Positions 63,642-64,000 of a stretch of 64,000 nucleotides of DNA are shown in pieces. Under the pieces are notes generated by a model. The model was not told where the DNA came from, ran no database searches, and worked only from the letters and a program-made list of their open reading frames with translations. Position 1 is the first letter of the stretch. Each line of letters starts with the position of its first letter. Source of the DNA: Parahaliea mediterranea (GTDB lineage Bacteria > Pseudomonadota > Gammaproteobacteria > Pseudomonadales > Halieaceae); assembly GCF_003402235.1 (NCBI RefSeq), contig NZ_QEWO01000002.1, positions 310,001 to 374,000 on the forward strand, written 5' to 3'. The position numbers were made by a program, and so were the translations under genes.

Positions 63642-64000
63642 GTGCCACGCCCCACCCTGCTGCTGTTGCGCCACGCCACCTGCAGCGCCCCCGCTGGCAC
63701 CTGCCTGGGCCAGCGCGATATGCCGCTGGATGAACCCGGCCGGCGCGCCGCCCGCGCCCTGGCAGGCCGCTGGGCGCTTTCGCTGCACGGCCCCCTGCAC
63801 GGCCCCCTGCACGGGCCCCTGCCCGAGCCCGAGCGCCAGCTCCTGTCCCAGCCCCTGCCGCAGCGGGTGTACTGCAGCGACCTGCTGCGCGCCCGCCAGA
63901 CCCTGGCCCCGCTGCTGGACGCCCCGCTACTTGGCGCCCAGCCCCTAAACGTTTGCTACGACGCGCGCCTGCGCGAGCTGTCGTTTGGCGCCTGGGAGGG
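63642..64000 (+). CDS. cobC: Histidine phosphatase, alpha-ribazole phosphatase-like (partial)
   Basis: The gene runs off the right edge; 119 residues are visible. Read from GTG: VPRPTLLLLRHATCSAPAG has the RHA catalytic motif, VYCSDLLRARQTLAPLL the second and LRELSFGAWEG the third, all typical of CobC. It dephosphorylates alpha-ribazole 5'-phosphate. Odd feature: residues encoded by 63783-63818 are three tandem LHGP units from an almost perfect 12-bp triplicate repeat, lengthening a loop. An ATG further in is too far inside to be the start. Confidence 0.82.
   Translation, partial: MPRPTLLLLRHATCSAPAGTCLGQRDMPLDEPGRRAARALAGRWALSLHGPLHGPLHGPLPEPERQLLSQPLPQRVYCSDLLRARQTLAPLLDAPLLGAQPLNVCYDARLRELSFGAWE
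63783..63818 (+). repeat. Three tandem 12-bp repeats inside cobC
   Basis: CTGCACGGCCCC is present three times in a row (one base differs in the third copy). The unit is a multiple of three, so copy changes keep the frame and only alter the length of an LHGP loop. Confidence 0.75.

Overview
The window is GC-rich, almost fully coding DNA from a chromosome, most likely of a marine-type gammaproteobacterium (Halieaceae/Cellvibrionales-like). That assignment is an inference from four TonB-dependent receptors, an NSS symporter, a TRAP transporter, DUF3604/DUF1214/LVIVD proteins, class I DAHP synthase and cobalamin salvage genes. No rRNA, tRNA, CRISPR array or prophage was seen.

Layout. (1) 1-13.1 kb: a partial TPP-dependent enzyme, a DUF4160/DUF2442 pair, then two divergent uptake units: a TonB receptor with an LVIVD-repeat protein on the minus strand, and a TRAP transporter, TonB receptor and DUF3604 hydrolase on the plus strand. 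(2) 13.2-21.4 kb: a tightly overlapping minus-strand operon of FAH-family hydrolase, NitT/TauT-type ABC transporter, VOC dioxygenase-like protein, alpha/beta hydrolase, kynureninase and NSS symporter, divergent from a GntR/FCD regulator. (3) 21.46-31.66 kb: an AT-richer island with related repeat sequence at both ends. It carries an AAHS-type MFS transporter, a Tat-exported TIM-barrel protein, a two-subunit GMC dehydrogenase, a frameshifted penicillin-acylase-family gene and a TonB receptor. Both main promoters carry an identical 18-bp LacI-type palindrome. (4) 32-47.2 kb: TauE/SafE exporter, nitroreductase, and two operons that together encode every step from 3-hydroxyanthranilate to pyruvate and acetyl-CoA (HaaO, ACMS decarboxylase, aminomuconate semialdehyde dehydrogenase, RidA-type deaminase, oxalocrotonate decarboxylase, hydratase, aldolase, acetaldehyde dehydrogenase), with a LysR regulator and a HigBA-like toxin-antitoxin pair between them and a TonB receptor after them. 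(5) 47.2-64 kb: DUF1214 protein, sulfotransferase, DUF481 protein, MscS channel, LLM oxidoreductase, DAHP synthase, S9 peptidase, MocA/XdhC, YigZ, a TPR protein, DUF501, CobS and partial CobC.

How it works together. Kynureninase in block 2 makes anthranilate or 3-hydroxyanthranilate, which block 4 degrades by meta-cleavage. The blocks appear linked by regulation: a TTGTATACAA-type palindrome occurs beside the GntR gene, in the TauE/nitroreductase promoter and upstream of the block 4 TonB receptor, and a LysR-type inverted repeat lies in front of the dehydrogenase operon. The island splits the kynurenine region and looks like a later insertion with its own LacI-type control, although no LacI gene is visible here.
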